From assembly GCF_023806465.1 (NCBI RefSeq), contig NZ_JAMSLS010000002.1, forward strand, positions 186,001 through 250,000: 64,000 bases of DNA, given 5' to 3'. The translations under genes were made by a program, and so were the position numbers. Below, piece after piece: positions 21,048-31,049 of the stretch. Every line of letters starts with the position of its first letter. Within the stretch, counting starts at the first letter, position 1. A model generated the notes under the pieces. That model had not been told where the DNA came from. It worked only from the letters and a program-made list of their open reading frames with translations, and did not search any database. This DNA is from Thermomicrobium sp. CFH 73360 (GTDB lineage: Bacteria > Chloroflexota > Chloroflexia > Thermomicrobiales > Thermomicrobiaceae).

Positions 21048-22985
21048 ATGGCAAGTGAGCCCGTCACCACAACATACGAGCGATTGCGGGACCGCGCCAA
21101 GCGAGTCCTGCTGGCGCGGGGTGGGGTTGCCAGCGAGGAGCAGATGATTACGGCACTCTTCGGCTCGGTCGGAAATCGCCGACTTTGGGCACCTTTCCTT
21201 GCACAGCTCCTCGAGGCCGACAACGAAGTAGTACGACGCCCGGATGGGACGTGGGCTCTGCGGAACCGGCCATCGCCGCTCGACGAAGGCTGGCCGCGCT
21301 CGTTCGTCGCACTCGATGTTGAGACGACGGGCCTCAAGCCGACCCGACACCGTGTGATCGAGATCGGCGCCGTTCGGTACGTGGATGGGCAGTGCGTGGA
21401 GCGCTTCGCTGTCTTGGTCAATCCGCACCGGCGATTACCAACCTACATCGTCCGGTTGACTGGTATCCGCGACGAAGACCTCCTGACGGCCGCACCGTTT
21501 GCTGATGTGGCCGCGGCACTGCGTGCTTTCTTCGGTGACAGCGTCGTCATCGGCTACAACGTTGGCTTCGATCTCGACTTTCTCAACGTTGAGCTGCGGC
21601 GGATCGGCCACGGACCACTCCCCAATCCCGCGCTCGACGTGCTGCCGCTGGCACGAGCACTGGGTGTAAGCAATGGCCGTTACGATCTCGATACGGTCTG
21701 CCGGGCATTAGGGATCGCACGCCCGGTGCGACATCGTGCACTGCCGGACGCTGAGGCAACTGCGACGCTCTATTTGTGTCTGGTCGAGCGAGCCGAACAG
21801 GCCAATTTGCGGGCACCGAGCGACGTCCGTACCGAGACAGCACGCCGGCCGGTGGTCGTGGAAGCGGTCGCCCGCGGACGGGCAGTCTTGGATCGTCGCT
21901 TGCTCGACGGCGCGCCGGAACTGCCCGGCGTCTACCTCATGCGTGATGCGCTCGGGCGCGTTCTCTACGTAGGGAAGGCACGAAATCTTGCACAGCGCCT
22001 GCGTTCGTACTTTGCGCAACCACTCGGCTACACACGGAAGATGGACGGACTGCTCGAGTCGGTGACCGAGATCGAGACGGTCGTGGTCGGCTCCGAGCTC
22101 GAGGCATTGCTGCTGGAGAGCCAGTTCATCCAACGCTACAAGCCGCCGTACAACACTCAGCTGCGGAACCATGAAAGCTATCCATACATCAAGGTCGAAC
22201 TTGGTCGGCCCTGGCCACGCGTACTCCTCGCCCGCCAGCGTGAGGGTGACGGTGCGCTGTACATCGGCCCCTTCCGCAGTTCGGCCGCAGCACGCTCAGT
22301 TGTCGAACTCCTCCATACCGTCCTTCCCTTGCGCACCTGTCATCGTTCGTTCCGCGATGCACGCTCGTACGGGCGGCCCTGTCTCCAGCTCACGCTCGGA
22401 CGCTGTATCGGCCCATGCACTGGGCGGGTTGAGTCTGACCAATACCGCGCGTTGGTTGAGATCGCCGTGCAGTACTTCGCAGGAAACACCCATCCAGTAG
22501 TAGAGCGCACTCAGCAGTTGCTCGCGGAGGCAGTAGAGCGGCTGGACTTTGAGCGCGCAGCGCGCCTCCGTGACCTCCTGCGGCGAAGCGAGGAACTTGT
22601 GCTCACCCACCAGTTGGTTGCACACACGATGACTGGGCACCCCTGTGTCATCGTCACCCCCTGTCCAGAGACAGGAGACCGTGCATTTTTACTGGTGGTC
22701 GGTGGCCGTCTGTGGGCGCGTATCCTGGCCGATCGGGAGGAGAGCACCACCGATGTTGCCGCACGCCTCCAGGCGTCTCGGGAGCGCGCCCGGCGAGCAC
22801 CGCCGTGGACACTCGACCAAGAAACGCTGGACACGACCGTCATCCTGGCCCGCTGGTTGCAGCGCCATGCTGGCGATCCAACGGTCGTCGTCCTGGCAGA
22901 ACCAATCGACTGGGAGGCAGTCGTCCGCTACGGTCGGCAACTTCCAGAGAGTGCTCTCGCCGTGCATGCACCGCTCGAGGAGTGA
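21048..22985 (+). CDS. DEDDh exonuclease fused to GIY-YIG (UvrC-like) nuclease
   Basis: 645 residues from the ATG at 21048, which has GAGGAG upstream. Residues 1-80 are a small helical region. Residues 83-250 form a DnaQ-type 3'-5' exonuclease: Asp90/Glu92 in 'ALDVETTG', an Asp in 'GYNVGFDLDF', and His229/Asp234 near 'RALPDAEATA'. Residues 292-370 are a GIY-YIG nuclease like UvrC's N-terminus ('GVYLMRD', 'LYVGKARNLAQRL'). Cys431, 445, 453 and 457 have UvrC-like spacing, suggesting an Fe-S cluster, and a UVR-like helix follows (about 490-515). UvrC's C-terminal nuclease and tandem HhH are missing. Actinobacteria have similar fusions; it may be an alternative incision nuclease, like Cho, with an added exonuclease. 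Confidence 0.92.
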   Translation: MASEPVTTTYERLRDRAKRVLLARGGVASEEQMITALFGSVGNRRLWAPFLAQLLEADNEVVRRPDGTWALRNRPSPLDEGWPRSFVALDVETTGLKPTRHRVIEIGAVRYVDGQCVERFAVLVNPHRRLPTYIVRLTGIRDEDLLTAAPFADVAAALRAFFGDSVVIGYNVGFDLDFLNVELRRIGHGPLPNPALDVLPLARALGVSNGRYDLDTVCRALGIARPVRHRALPDAEATATLYLCLVERAEQANLRAPSDVRTETARRPVVVEAVARGRAVLDRRLLDGAPELPGVYLMRDALGRVLYVGKARNLAQRLRSYFAQPLGYTRKMDGLLESVTEIETVVVGSELEALLLESQFIQRYKPPYNTQLRNHESYPYIKVELGRPWPRVLLARQREGDGALYIGPFRSSAAARSVVELLHTVLPLRTCHRSFRDARSYGRPCLQLTLGRCIGPCTGRVESDQYRALVEIAVQYFAGNTHPVVERTQQLLAEAVERLDFERAARLRDLLRRSEELVLTHQLVAHTMTGHPCVIVTPCPETGDRAFLLVVGGRLWARILADREESTTDVAARLQASRERARRAPPWTLDQETLDTTVILARWLQRHAGDPTVVVLAEPIDWEAVVRYGRQLPESALAVHAPLEE

Positions 22986-23039
22986 GCCCGGCGGTTGAGA
23001 GAAGCAACGCAGCATGGACTGACGGGAGAGGAGCGAGAT

Positions 23040-23693
23040 GTGAGCGAAGAGCGATCACGAGCGGAGGAACGCAGCCTCGAGGCACGACTGGAGGAGATTG
23101 CCCAGCGCGTGCGCGTGTGCACACATTGTGATCTCTGGCGAACCAGGACGCACGCGGTGCCGGGCGAGGGCAATCCCCGGGCCGAGGTCATGTTCATCGG
23201 CGAAGCTCCGGGGTACCACGAAGACCGGCAAGGACGGCCATTTGTGGGGGCAGCTGGCCAGTACTTGAACGAGCTCCTCCAACGAGCCGGCCTGCGGCGG
23301 GAAGAGGTGTACATCACCAATGTCGTGAAGTGCCGACCTCCGGGGAACCGCGATCCGTTACCAGACGAGATCGCTGCCTGTGCGCCCTACTTGGATGAGC
23401 AGCTGGGCGTGATCCGGCCACGTGTGATCGTGACGCTCGGCCGCTACTCGATGTCCCGCTGGTTTCCTAACGAGAAGATCTCGCGCGTGCACGGTCAGGC
23501 ACGCCGCGTCGGTGACTATGTCGTGGTCCCCATGTATCATCCCGCAGCGGCACTCCATCAGCCAGCATTGAAGGAGTTGGTGGAGAAGGACTTCGAGAAG
23601 CTCGGGGAGATCATCACCCAGGTGCGTGCGGAGACCGCCACGACTGCTGACGATCAGCCCGAAGAGAAGCCCCAGCAGATGCGTCTCTTCTGA
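23040..23693 (+). CDS. family 4 (Fe-S) uracil-DNA glycosylase
   Basis: 217 residues from the GTG at 23040, with GGAGAGGAG upstream. It removes uracil from DNA, important in thermophiles where cytosine deaminates fast. The [4Fe-4S] ligands are visible: 'CTHC' near the N-terminus and a second pair, Cys in 'VVKCRPPGNRD' and 15 residues later in 'AACAPYL'. 'IGEAPGYHEDRQGRPFVGAAG' and 'MYHPAAAL' are the catalytic motifs. The charged C-terminus ends 'QQMRLF', which resembles a clamp-binding motif (inference). It follows the exonuclease fusion by 54 bases and precedes ftsK. Confidence 0.95.
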   Translation: MSEERSRAEERSLEARLEEIAQRVRVCTHCDLWRTRTHAVPGEGNPRAEVMFIGEAPGYHEDRQGRPFVGAAGQYLNELLQRAGLRREEVYITNVVKCRPPGNRDPLPDEIAACAPYLDEQLGVIRPRVIVTLGRYSMSRWFPNEKISRVHGQARRVGDYVVVPMYHPAAALHQPALKELVEKDFEKLGEIITQVRAETATTADDQPEEKPQQMRLF

Positions 23694-23742
23694 ACCGCTG
23701 CTATACTGCGTACGGACGTGCGAACGGACGCAGGGGGACGCC

Positions 23743-25986
23743 ATGGCGCAAGCGCGGACACGGGGTCGGCAGCGAGCGGCGGAATCCAAGCGAGATGCCG
23801 GTTCGGTGGTTTCCCACGTGCTGCGGCATCTCACACGGATTGGTCATGGGGTCGTGATGGGGATTCCGCGGCGGCTACCGCGAGATCTGGCGGCGCTGTT
23901 CCTGGCGACCGTTGGCGTTCTCCTGGCCCTCGCGCTCTTTGGCCAGGCAAACGAGACAGGGCTTGTGGGATGGATTGCGACTGGGTGCCAACAGCTCTTT
24001 GGGCGCGGCGCACTCATCGTGCCACTCACCTTCTGGTGGGGTGCTCTCGAGCTCGTGGCCTCAAGTTCTCGCCAGGCGACGGTCCGCCGCGCCATCGGGT
24101 TTGGCCTCTATGCGGCCGGTGCTCTAGCACTACTTGATGCGAGGGCGACCGATCGTGTCGAGGAGGCTGGAGGGTATATCGGGGCAGGCATCGCCACACT
24201 GCTGCGGCTCGTCGGCGGTGAGGTAGGGCTTGGGCTTCTGGCACTTGCGCTCGGGCTGGCGGGGTCAACTCTTCTTGCTGGGGTGGACTTGCGGACACTG
24301 GGGGCGCGTGGCGTTGCACTGGGACGGGTGCTGTCCGGCCAACTCGCACGTCGCCGACGTGGTCCAGAGCGGAGCGCGGTGCTCGAACCAGGTACTGCCG
24401 TACCAGGGCATCGGATGGAGGAGACGACCAACCAAGAACCGACGCCTGCCGTCATCACCCCACCGCGACACACAAGCACGAGCCGCGTGCGTAGCAAGCG
24501 CGGGACGGCCGACGGCCGACCGCGCGTCGAGCGGCCAGCTAACCGGGAACCTGAATTGGCGAGCGACGAACAGGTTGCATTCCCCACACGTGGCGAGGAT
24601 GTGCTCCCGGATATTGGACGGCTGCAACGCTACGAGGCGAGTCTCCCCGACCCAGAGGAGCTCCAGCACAAAGCCGCGATCATTCAGGAGACGCTGGCCA
24701 ATTTTCGGGTCGATGCGCGGGTACGGGAGATCTATCCAGGGCCGGCTGTAACACTCTTCACCTTGGAGCCAGGCCCTGGTGTGAAAGTGCGGCGGATCAC
24801 CGAGCTGCAAAATGACCTCGCGCTGGCGCTTGCTGCCCCAGCGATCCGGATTGAGGCCCCGGTACCCGGGATGGCCCGCGTGGGAATCGAGGTACCGAAC
24901 GCGGCAATTTCGACCGTCGGGCTCCGCGAAGTGATCGAATCACCAGCGTTTCAACGTTCACGGGCACGGTTACCGCTGGCACTCGGACGCGATGTACACG
25001 GTGAGTACGTGATCGCCGACCTCACCCGGATGCCTCACCTTTTGATTGCTGGTGCGACCGGATCGGGGAAATCGGTCTGCATCAACGGCATCATCGCAAC
25101 GTTCCTCCTCACACGCCGGCCCGATGAACTCCAGATGCTGCTGATCGATCCGAAGAAGGTGGAACTCGCTGGTTATGACGGTGTGCCGCACCTCAAGCGA
25201 CCAGTTGTGACCGACATGGGGTTAGTGGTGGGCGCACTGCGGCGCGTTCTCCAGGAGATGGAGCGGCGTTACGAACTCTTTGCCCAGCTCGGGGTGCGCA
25301 ATCTCGAAGGATACCGGTTACGGCGCGAAGAAGATGCCTCGTTGGAACCACTCCCCTACCTGGTTGTGATTATTGACGAGCTCGCCGACCTTATGTTGAC
25401 GACCCCTGACGAGGTCGAGACTTTACTGGTCCGCCTCGCACAGATGGCTCGGGCAACCGGCATCCATCTTTTGATCGCGACCCAGCGCCCATCGGTCGAC
25501 GTGCTCACCGGGCTTATCAAAGCGAACGTCCCGGCACGGATTGCCTTTGCGGTCACCTCCCAGACCGATAGCCGTGTGATTCTCGATATGCCGGGCGCTG
25601 AACGTTTGCTCGGTCGTGGCGACATGCTCTACCTCCCACCGGATGCCGCGCGCCCGCTCCGGGTGCAAGGTTCCTTCATCGAGGATCGCGATCTGGAGTA
25701 CGTGGTCGAACACTGGCGACGGCTCTATCCGGAACCACGTTATGACCCGACGTGGCTCGATCTTGAAGAGGTGGGCCCGGAGCCCAGCCGAGGCGACGAT
25801 CCACTGTTGGAGCAGGCAAGGCAACTGGTCCGGCAGCTCGACACGGTGTCGACCTCGCTCCTTCAACGGCGACTCCGGATCGGCTATAACCGGGCTGCGC
25901 GGATTATGGAACAGCTAGAGGCCGAGGGGATTGTTGGTCCCGCTGAAGGGGCGCGCGGCCGTTTGGTCTACCTGGGGGAGGAGTGA
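23743..25986 (+). CDS. ftsK: DNA translocase FtsK/SpoIIIE
   Basis: 747 residues from the ATG at 23743, preceded by AGGGGG. It is a hexameric ATP-driven pump that clears chromosomal DNA from the division site. About four membrane helices occupy residues 45-200, then a basic, disordered linker (about 210-290), the alpha domain ('LANFRVDARVREIYPGPAVTL'), and the motor with Walker A 'GATGSGKS' and Walker B 'LVVIIDELADLM'. The C-terminal gamma winged helix ('STSLLQRRLRIGYNRAARIM') reads polar KOPS-like sequences. A TATACT-like element at about 23701 may be its promoter. Confidence 0.96.
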   Translation: MAQARTRGRQRAAESKRDAGSVVSHVLRHLTRIGHGVVMGIPRRLPRDLAALFLATVGVLLALALFGQANETGLVGWIATGCQQLFGRGALIVPLTFWWGALELVASSSRQATVRRAIGFGLYAAGALALLDARATDRVEEAGGYIGAGIATLLRLVGGEVGLGLLALALGLAGSTLLAGVDLRTLGARGVALGRVLSGQLARRRRGPERSAVLEPGTAVPGHRMEETTNQEPTPAVITPPRHTSTSRVRSKRGTADGRPRVERPANREPELASDEQVAFPTRGEDVLPDIGRLQRYEASLPDPEELQHKAAIIQETLANFRVDARVREIYPGPAVTLFTLEPGPGVKVRRITELQNDLALALAAPAIRIEAPVPGMARVGIEVPNAAISTVGLREVIESPAFQRSRARLPLALGRDVHGEYVIADLTRMPHLLIAGATGSGKSVCINGIIATFLLTRRPDELQMLLIDPKKVELAGYDGVPHLKRPVVTDMGLVVGALRRVLQEMERRYELFAQLGVRNLEGYRLRREEDASLEPLPYLVVIIDELADLMLTTPDEVETLLVRLAQMARATGIHLLIATQRPSVDVLTGLIKANVPARIAFAVTSQTDSRVILDMPGAERLLGRGDMLYLPPDAARPLRVQGSFIEDRDLEYVVEHWRRLYPEPRYDPTWLDLEEVGPEPSRGDDPLLEQARQLVRQLDTVSTSLLQRRLRIGYNRAARIMEQLEAEGIVGPAEGARGRLVYLGEE

Positions 25987-26064
25987 GCGGCAAGGGCTTC
26001 TTCGCCAGTTTGGTATACTGGTGAGCGTGAACGCGCGTTTTGCCGGACGGCGACTGAGGTGACT

Positions 26065-26670
26065 GTGCGCGCACGGGGTCCGGCCGAGCCGATTGCTCGG
26101 CTCATCGAGGAACTTGCCAAACTTCCCGGAATCGGTCCAAAGACCGCATCACGGTTGGCGTATCACCTGCTGCGTAGCCCGCGCGAGGAGGCATTGGCAC
26201 TCGCGCAGGCCATCGTTGAGGTGAAGGAGCGCGTCCAGCTGTGCTCGCGCTGCTTCAATTTGTCAGATGTGGATCCTTGTCCGATCTGCTCCGACCCAAC
26301 GCGGGACCAGCAGACGATCTGTGTGGTCGAGGATCCGCTGGATGTGCTCGCGCTCGAGCGGACCGGTGCGTATGACGGGGTCTATCATGTGCTGCACGGC
26401 GTCATCTCGCCGGTGGACGGAATCGGGCCGGAGCGCCTGCGTATCCGGGAGCTCGTGCAGCGCGTGCGGGATGAGCGCCCCAACGAGGTTATCCTGGCGC
26501 TGAACCCGAATATTGAGGGAGATGCGACAGCAATGTACCTGGCACGTCAGCTCATCCCGCTGGGAGTAACAGTGACACGTCCAGCAAGCGGTCTCCCGGT
26601 CGGTGGCGACCTCGAGTATGCAGACGAAGTGACGCTTGGTCGCGCGCTCGCTGGACGACGCGCGCTCTGA
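26065..26670 (+). CDS. recR: recombination mediator protein RecR
   Basis: 201 residues from the GTG at 26065, five bases after TGAGG; a GTG at 26059 overlaps that site. RecR works with RecO (encoded at 32628) to load RecA on gapped DNA. Visible are the helix-hairpin-helix ('[20 protein letters not shown]'), a four-Cys zinc finger ('CSRC' and 'CPIC'), the Toprim domain ('[14 protein letters not shown]') and the terminal '[24 protein letters not shown]'-type Walker-B-like end. The commonly linked dnaX and ybaB genes are absent here. TATACT lies upstream near 26012. Confidence 0.96.
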   Translation: MRARGPAEPIARLIEELAKLPGIGPKTASRLAYHLLRSPREEALALAQAIVEVKERVQLCSRCFNLSDVDPCPICSDPTRDQQTICVVEDPLDVLALERTGAYDGVYHVLHGVISPVDGIGPERLRIRELVQRVRDERPNEVILALNPNIEGDATAMYLARQLIPLGVTVTRPASGLPVGGDLEYADEVTLGRALAGRRAL

Positions 26671-26693
26671 GAGGACAAGGAGGAGGACCCGGC

Positions 26694-27674
26694 GTGCTGT
26701 GGCGGTGGCCTCAACGGGCAACGGGTGATCGGCCGGGTCAACTCGCGATCAAAGGTTACGACCTTGTCAACTTGCCGCACGCGTTCCGGCCCTGGTTGCT
26801 GTGGAGCGTTCTCGGCAGTGCATTCGGTGGGGTGGGAAACCGAGTCTTCGTCAGTCACCAGCGGTCACTCGCCTTTGCCCAAGTTGTCGCCGAACCGGGG
26901 CGCGACCACTGGTTCATCGTCCGGCTGGTCACCCAGGCCGGTGTCACGGATGGCGGTCGCGAGCTCCTCGATCGGATCGCCCGAGAAGCGGGCGCGCGTG
27001 GAGTGATCCGCCTGCACACACTCGTCGCGGAGCACCCAGACGTGCTGGAGTGGTGGCAGCGAGCCGGATTCACCCCGTTTCGGCGCGTTGTCCTGCTCGC
27101 GACAACGGCCGAAGGGCGTCACGCCCCCCCGAAGGGGATGATTCGTGTGCAAGAGGCGGTCGACGCATGGGAGGTGCAACGGCTCTACGAGCGGCTCACG
27201 CCGCGACCGGTGCAGTATGCGGAGGCACGAAACCGTGCGACGTGGCAGGTCGGTCGGCGCGCTGGATGGCGGGTGCGAGGATTTTTGCTCTCGAATGGGC
27301 AGGAGACAACAGCCTATTGTCGTGTGCGCTCACGCGGTCAATGGCATCTCGTTGAGGTACTCGCGTCGGATGATGCGGCAGACGATGCAGTCGGTTTGGT
27401 GTGCTATGCGATTGGGCAGAGCGCAAGGCCGCAGGACCAGGTTCTGCTTGTACTTCCCGAGGAGACTCCCTGCATGCTCGCCGCGTTCGAGCGCGCGGGA
27501 TTTCGGACACACGAGAGGAGAGTCTGGCTCGCACGCTATACCGTTCGACGGGTCCGAGTGGGGACCCTGGCAACCGATGCAGCACGTCTTGCCGCTGTGG
27601 CTGACGCGCGGCGCGCGTTCTACCGGCGTGAGCGCCCAAAGGTCGCCGTCGTCGAACGCGCGACATCACACTGA
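26694..27674 (+). CDS. tandem GNAT-like acetyltransferase
   Basis: 326 residues from a GTG with GGAGGAGGA upstream. Two GNAT-like halves can be seen: 'RIAREAGARGVIRLHTLVAEHP' with 'WWQRAGFTPFRRVVLL', then a second half ending 'MLAAFERAGFRTHERRVWLARY'. Neither has a crisp R/Q-x-x-G-x-G/A loop, so acetyl-CoA binding is uncertain. Substrate unknown. It lies between recR and the R3H ATPase gene in a co-directional run. It differs in sequence from the GNAT protein at 1325-2173, although the two-unit layout is alike. Confidence 0.72.
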   Translation: MLWRWPQRATGDRPGQLAIKGYDLVNLPHAFRPWLLWSVLGSAFGGVGNRVFVSHQRSLAFAQVVAEPGRDHWFIVRLVTQAGVTDGGRELLDRIAREAGARGVIRLHTLVAEHPDVLEWWQRAGFTPFRRVVLLATTAEGRHAPPKGMIRVQEAVDAWEVQRLYERLTPRPVQYAEARNRATWQVGRRAGWRVRGFLLSNGQETTAYCRVRSRGQWHLVEVLASDDAADDAVGLVCYAIGQSARPQDQVLLVLPEETPCMLAAFERAGFRTHERRVWLARYTVRRVRVGTLATDAARLAAVADARRAFYRRERPKVAVVERATSH

Positions 27675-27708
27675 AAATCGATGAAAGAGGAGGACGAGTA
27701 CGCGAACC

Positions 27709-29430
27709 GTGACGAAGCTCACAACAATTGTTCCAGCAGCGCCGGAGCAGACCATCACTGACAATCTTGAGGATCTGCTCGCGGTCTTGCCTCCTGATAT
27801 CGTCGAAGCGCTCCAGCAATACAACAACCCGGAGGACCGGGCGAAGTTGCTGGAGATCGTCCTCGACCTCGGCCGTCGTCCGGAGGCCCGGTTCGAGGAT
27901 CGCGAGGTCTACCTCGCCGAACGAGAGGTGACGCGTGAGGATATCGCGTACGTCGCCTCACGGATCGGGCGCTTCGGGGACGATAACCGTGCTGGGATCG
28001 AGCGGACACTCCATCGCATCTCCGCGATTCGCTCCCGCTCTGGTGAGATCGTCGGGCTTACTTGCCGGATCGGGCGCGCGGTCTACGGGACCGTCACTAT
28101 TATTCGCGACTTGATTGAGTCCGGCGAGAGCATCTTGTTGCTTGGGCGACCCGGCGTCGGGAAGACGACGATGCTGCGTGAGACGGCCCGGGTATTGGCC
28201 GATGACTTGCGCAAGCGGGTCATCGTTGTGGACACCAGTAATGAAATCGCCGGAGACGGCGACATCCCTCATCCGGCGATCGGACGCGCGCGCCGAATGC
28301 AGGTACCAACGCCGAGCCTCCAGCATGCGGTCATGATCGAAGCGGTGGAAAACCACATGCCGGAGGTGATTGTCATCGACGAAATCGGCACGGAACTGGA
28401 GGCGGCTGCCGCTCGGACGATCGCTGAGCGTGGTGTCCAGCTGATTGGTACCGCGCATGGCAACACGCTCGAGAACATTATGATGAATCCGACGCTCTCT
28501 GATCTCATTGGCGGAATCCAGTCAGTCACCCTGAGCGATGAGGAAGCGCGGCGACGCGGGACGCAAAAGTCGATCCTCGAGCGCAAGGCTCCACCAACGT
28601 TCGGAGTCCTCGTCGAAATCCAGTCGCGCAACCGGGTGGCCGTGCATCGCGACGTCGCGGCAGCGGTCGACGCAATCCTGCGCAACCAGCCACTGCGGGT
28701 GGAAATCCGCGAGCGGAATCCCGATGGCACGGTGTCGATCTGGTACGAGGAACTGTACGGACAGGAGCACCGCGCAGAGCGTTCGATGCTACCCTCAGGA
28801 CCGCGACGCACCTACCAGCGGATCCCAGGTGCACAGCCGCCTAGCCGACCGACGACTGCACCCGTACCGTCAGCTTCTCTGCCTGCGGTCACTGCTGAGT
28901 CGTCCCGGCGGACTATGCGGCTCTTTCCGTTCGGCGTCAGTCGCAATCGCCTCGAGCAAGTGATCCACCAACTTGTACTTCCGGTGGAACTCGTGCGTTC
29001 ACCGCGGGAAGCGGATGCAGTCGTGACGCTAAAGAACTACTTCCGGAAGCGGCCGCAAGTGCTACGCGAGGCGGAGCAGCGGGGCGTTCCGGTGTATGTG
29101 CTGCGCAGCAACACAGCACAGCAGATGGCGAATCTCTTCCGTTCGCTGTTCCCGGATCACTTCATCGAGCAAACCGACACGGAAGAGACGGATGATGGGG
29201 ACGGCTCCTTTGCACCGCAGGACCGCATCGCGGCGGCGATGTACGAGGCCGAAGCGGCAGCGCACCAAGTCCTGCAGGGAACACGCGACCGGGTCGAACT
29301 CCGTCCCCAAGAAGCCTGGATCCGCCGTCTGCAGCACCAGCTCGCTGAGCGCTACAACCTCGCCTCGCGCAGCCGCGGACGCGAACCATTCCGCCGGGTG
29401 GAAATCTATCGCGAGGACGAGGGCTGGTGA
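27709..29430 (+). CDS. R3H-domain AAA ATPase (SpoIIIAA-like)
   Basis: 573 residues. Residues about 20-330 form a RecA/SpoIIIAA-like ATPase with Walker A '[10 protein letters not shown]', Walker B 'VIVIDEIG' and '[17 protein letters not shown]'. A Pro/Ser-rich linker (about 360-400) leads to a small alpha/beta region, an acidic patch, and an R3H domain at the C-terminus ('[14 protein letters not shown]' then '[13 protein letters not shown]'), which binds single-stranded nucleic acid. Homologues occur in Firmicutes, Chloroflexi and plastids (Ycf45), and their role is unclear. The stop overlaps tmk by four bases, tying it to nucleotide metabolism. Confidence 0.88.
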   Translation: MTKLTTIVPAAPEQTITDNLEDLLAVLPPDIVEALQQYNNPEDRAKLLEIVLDLGRRPEARFEDREVYLAEREVTREDIAYVASRIGRFGDDNRAGIERTLHRISAIRSRSGEIVGLTCRIGRAVYGTVTIIRDLIESGESILLLGRPGVGKTTMLRETARVLADDLRKRVIVVDTSNEIAGDGDIPHPAIGRARRMQVPTPSLQHAVMIEAVENHMPEVIVIDEIGTELEAAAARTIAERGVQLIGTAHGNTLENIMMNPTLSDLIGGIQSVTLSDEEARRRGTQKSILERKAPPTFGVLVEIQSRNRVAVHRDVAAAVDAILRNQPLRVEIRERNPDGTVSIWYEELYGQEHRAERSMLPSGPRRTYQRIPGAQPPSRPTTAPVPSASLPAVTAESSRRTMRLFPFGVSRNRLEQVIHQLVLPVELVRSPREADAVVTLKNYFRKRPQVLREAEQRGVPVYVLRSNTAQQMANLFRSLFPDHFIEQTDTEETDDGDGSFAPQDRIAAAMYEAEAAAHQVLQGTRDRVELRPQEAWIRRLQHQLAERYNLASRSRGREPFRRVEIYREDEGW

Positions 29431-30062
29431 GTTGGTTTATCACCTTCGAGGGGCCAGAGGGCGCTGGGAAGACAACACAGTGTCACGCACTGGCGACCCG
29501 GTTGCGTGACCAAGGGTACGACTGTTTGGTCACTCGCGAACCCGGCGGAACGCCACTTGGCGAGGCCATCCGAGAATGGTTACTGGGCAGGAACACGTTG
29601 CGCGCCGAAACGGAGGCGCTCCTGTTCACCGCTGCGCGCGCCGAGCATGCGTGGGAACGCATCCGTCCGGCCCTTGCGCGTGGCACGATCGTCTTGTGCG
29701 ACCGCTACGTGGATTCGACGCTGGCCTACCAGGGGGCAGGTCGCGGGTTGGATGAGCGCTGGTTGCGCGAGCTCCACCGCGTCGCGACCGGAGACCTGTG
29801 GCCGGACTTGACCGTGTTGCTTGACGTGCCGGTCGAACTTGGCTTGGCACGTCGTCGGGCAGCCGGTGAGACATTGACACGTTTGGACAGCGAGCTGACG
29901 AGTTTTCACGAACGGGTCCGAGCCTGGTACCACACGGCGGCACAGCGCGAGCCGACCCGCTGGCGGGTCATTGACGCAACGAAGGCACCGGAAACGGTGG
30001 CTGAGGCCGTCTGGGTAGCGGTTGCGGAGTTCTTGGAGCAGAGGAAACGGACGGGCCGATGA
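29427..30062 (+). CDS. tmk: thymidylate kinase
   Basis: 211 residues. It phosphorylates dTMP to dTDP. Walker A is '[12 protein letters not shown]', the DRX motif is '[18 protein letters not shown]', '[11 protein letters not shown]' binds dTMP, and '[15 protein letters not shown]' matches the LID. The GTG start overlaps the R3H ATPase stop (GTGA), and the stop overlaps the start of the PII-like gene (ATGA), so three proteins are coupled. Confidence 0.97.
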   Translation: MSWFITFEGPEGAGKTTQCHALATRLRDQGYDCLVTREPGGTPLGEAIREWLLGRNTLRAETEALLFTAARAEHAWERIRPALARGTIVLCDRYVDSTLAYQGAGRGLDERWLRELHRVATGDLWPDLTVLLDVPVELGLARRRAAGETLTRLDSELTSFHERVRAWYHTAAQREPTRWRVIDATKAPETVAEAVWVAVAEFLEQRKRTGR

Positions 30063-30400
30063 GCTCGATGAAGCTCGTCATCGCAGTGGTACAGGCGCGG
30101 GATGCTGACAAGCTCCTTCATGCCCTGCAGCAAGAGGGCTTCCGCGCCACGCGCATCAGCAGTACCGGCGGTTTCCTTCGCGAGCAGAACGTCACCGTGC
30201 TGATCGGTGTGGAAGCCACACGACTGGAACAAGTCTTGCGCATCATCAAAGCGAACTGCTATACGAGAACGCAGTATGTCAACCCGCTGTTACCGATCGT
30301 TGAGTCGGGTGAGTTCTTTGTCCCACAGCCCATTGAGGTTGAGGTGGGTGGGGCCAACGTCTTCGTCGTTCCTGTCGAACGGTTCGAGCGCATTCCCTAG
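30059..30400 (+). CDS. cyclic-di-AMP receptor-family PII-like protein (DarA/PstA, DUF970)
   Basis: 113 residues. Homologues form PII-like trimers; in Firmicutes DarA/PstA binds c-di-AMP. Motifs are 'MKLVIAVVQARDADKLL', 'EGFRATRISSTGGFLREQN', 'VLIGVEATRLEQVLRIIKANC' and the end 'IEVEVGGANVFVVPVERFERI'. The tmk-darA neighbourhood is also seen in Firmicutes. Binding of c-di-AMP in this organism is inference. A paralogue, 111 residues, is encoded at 53426-53761. Confidence 0.92.
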   Translation: MSSMKLVIAVVQARDADKLLHALQQEGFRATRISSTGGFLREQNVTVLIGVEATRLEQVLRIIKANCYTRTQYVNPLLPIVESGEFFVPQPIEVEVGGANVFVVPVERFERIP

Positions 30401-30422
30401 AACAGGAGGGTGAGGTCACGCG

Positions 30423-31049
30423 GTGGAGCAGTTGATCGCGCAAGCAGTGCACCTTCTCCTCGCGCTTGGTGGCGCGTACTATCTTGCACTCTGGTTTGCT
30501 CTCGTCGTCTGGACGTTTCAGGATATCCAGACGCGAACCCGGAGCGTCATCGCGCAGATTTTTGCGACCCTCCTAGTCGTTCTCTTCTCGGTTCCTGGAG
30601 TTGTCCTCTACTTGCTCATGCGGCCACGTGAGACGCTTGAAGAGCAATATGAACGCGCCCTGGAAGAGGAGTATTTGATTCAGGATTTGGAGGCGACCGA
30701 CCGCTGTCCATCCTGCCGCCGACCGGTGCAGGAGGAGTTCCAGTTCTGCCCCTATTGTCGCACCGCTCTCAAGCAGCTCTGTGTCAGTTGCGGACGGCTT
30801 CTGAGCTTGGACTGGCCACACTGCCCATACTGCGGCGCAGCGCAACCAAGTGAGGAACCGGAGTTCGTTGTCCGCGAACGACGGTCACCGCTTGAAGCGG
30901 TTCAGCGAGCGTTGGGACGCACCGTGCCGCTCCGTGAACATCGGACAGAATCGTCTCTTCCAGAGGAGCCAGCGTCCACGCTTCCTCCAGGCTGGTCGCG
31001 CAGCGAGGCACGAGCGGAGCCAGAGACCGACCAGCTACCGCGCGCGTGA
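30423..31049 (+). CDS. membrane protein with double zinc ribbon
   Basis: 208 residues. Two N-terminal membrane helices (about 8-32 and 42-65), a charged segment, then two zinc-ribbon motifs: 'CPSCRRPV...CPYC' (about 95-115) and 'CVSCGRLL...CPYCGA' (about 120-142). The last 60 residues are polar and probably disordered. No enzymatic domain is visible; a cytoplasmic zinc-ribbon on a membrane anchor suggests a protein- or nucleic-acid-binding adaptor. It follows the PII-like gene by 22 bases. Its end overlaps the convergent nadK gene by 15 bases. Confidence 0.85.
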   Translation: MEQLIAQAVHLLLALGGAYYLALWFALVVWTFQDIQTRTRSVIAQIFATLLVVLFSVPGVVLYLLMRPRETLEEQYERALEEEYLIQDLEATDRCPSCRRPVQEEFQFCPYCRTALKQLCVSCGRLLSLDWPHCPYCGAAQPSEEPEFVVRERRSPLEAVQRALGRTVPLREHRTESSLPEEPASTLPPGWSRSEARAEPETDQLPRA

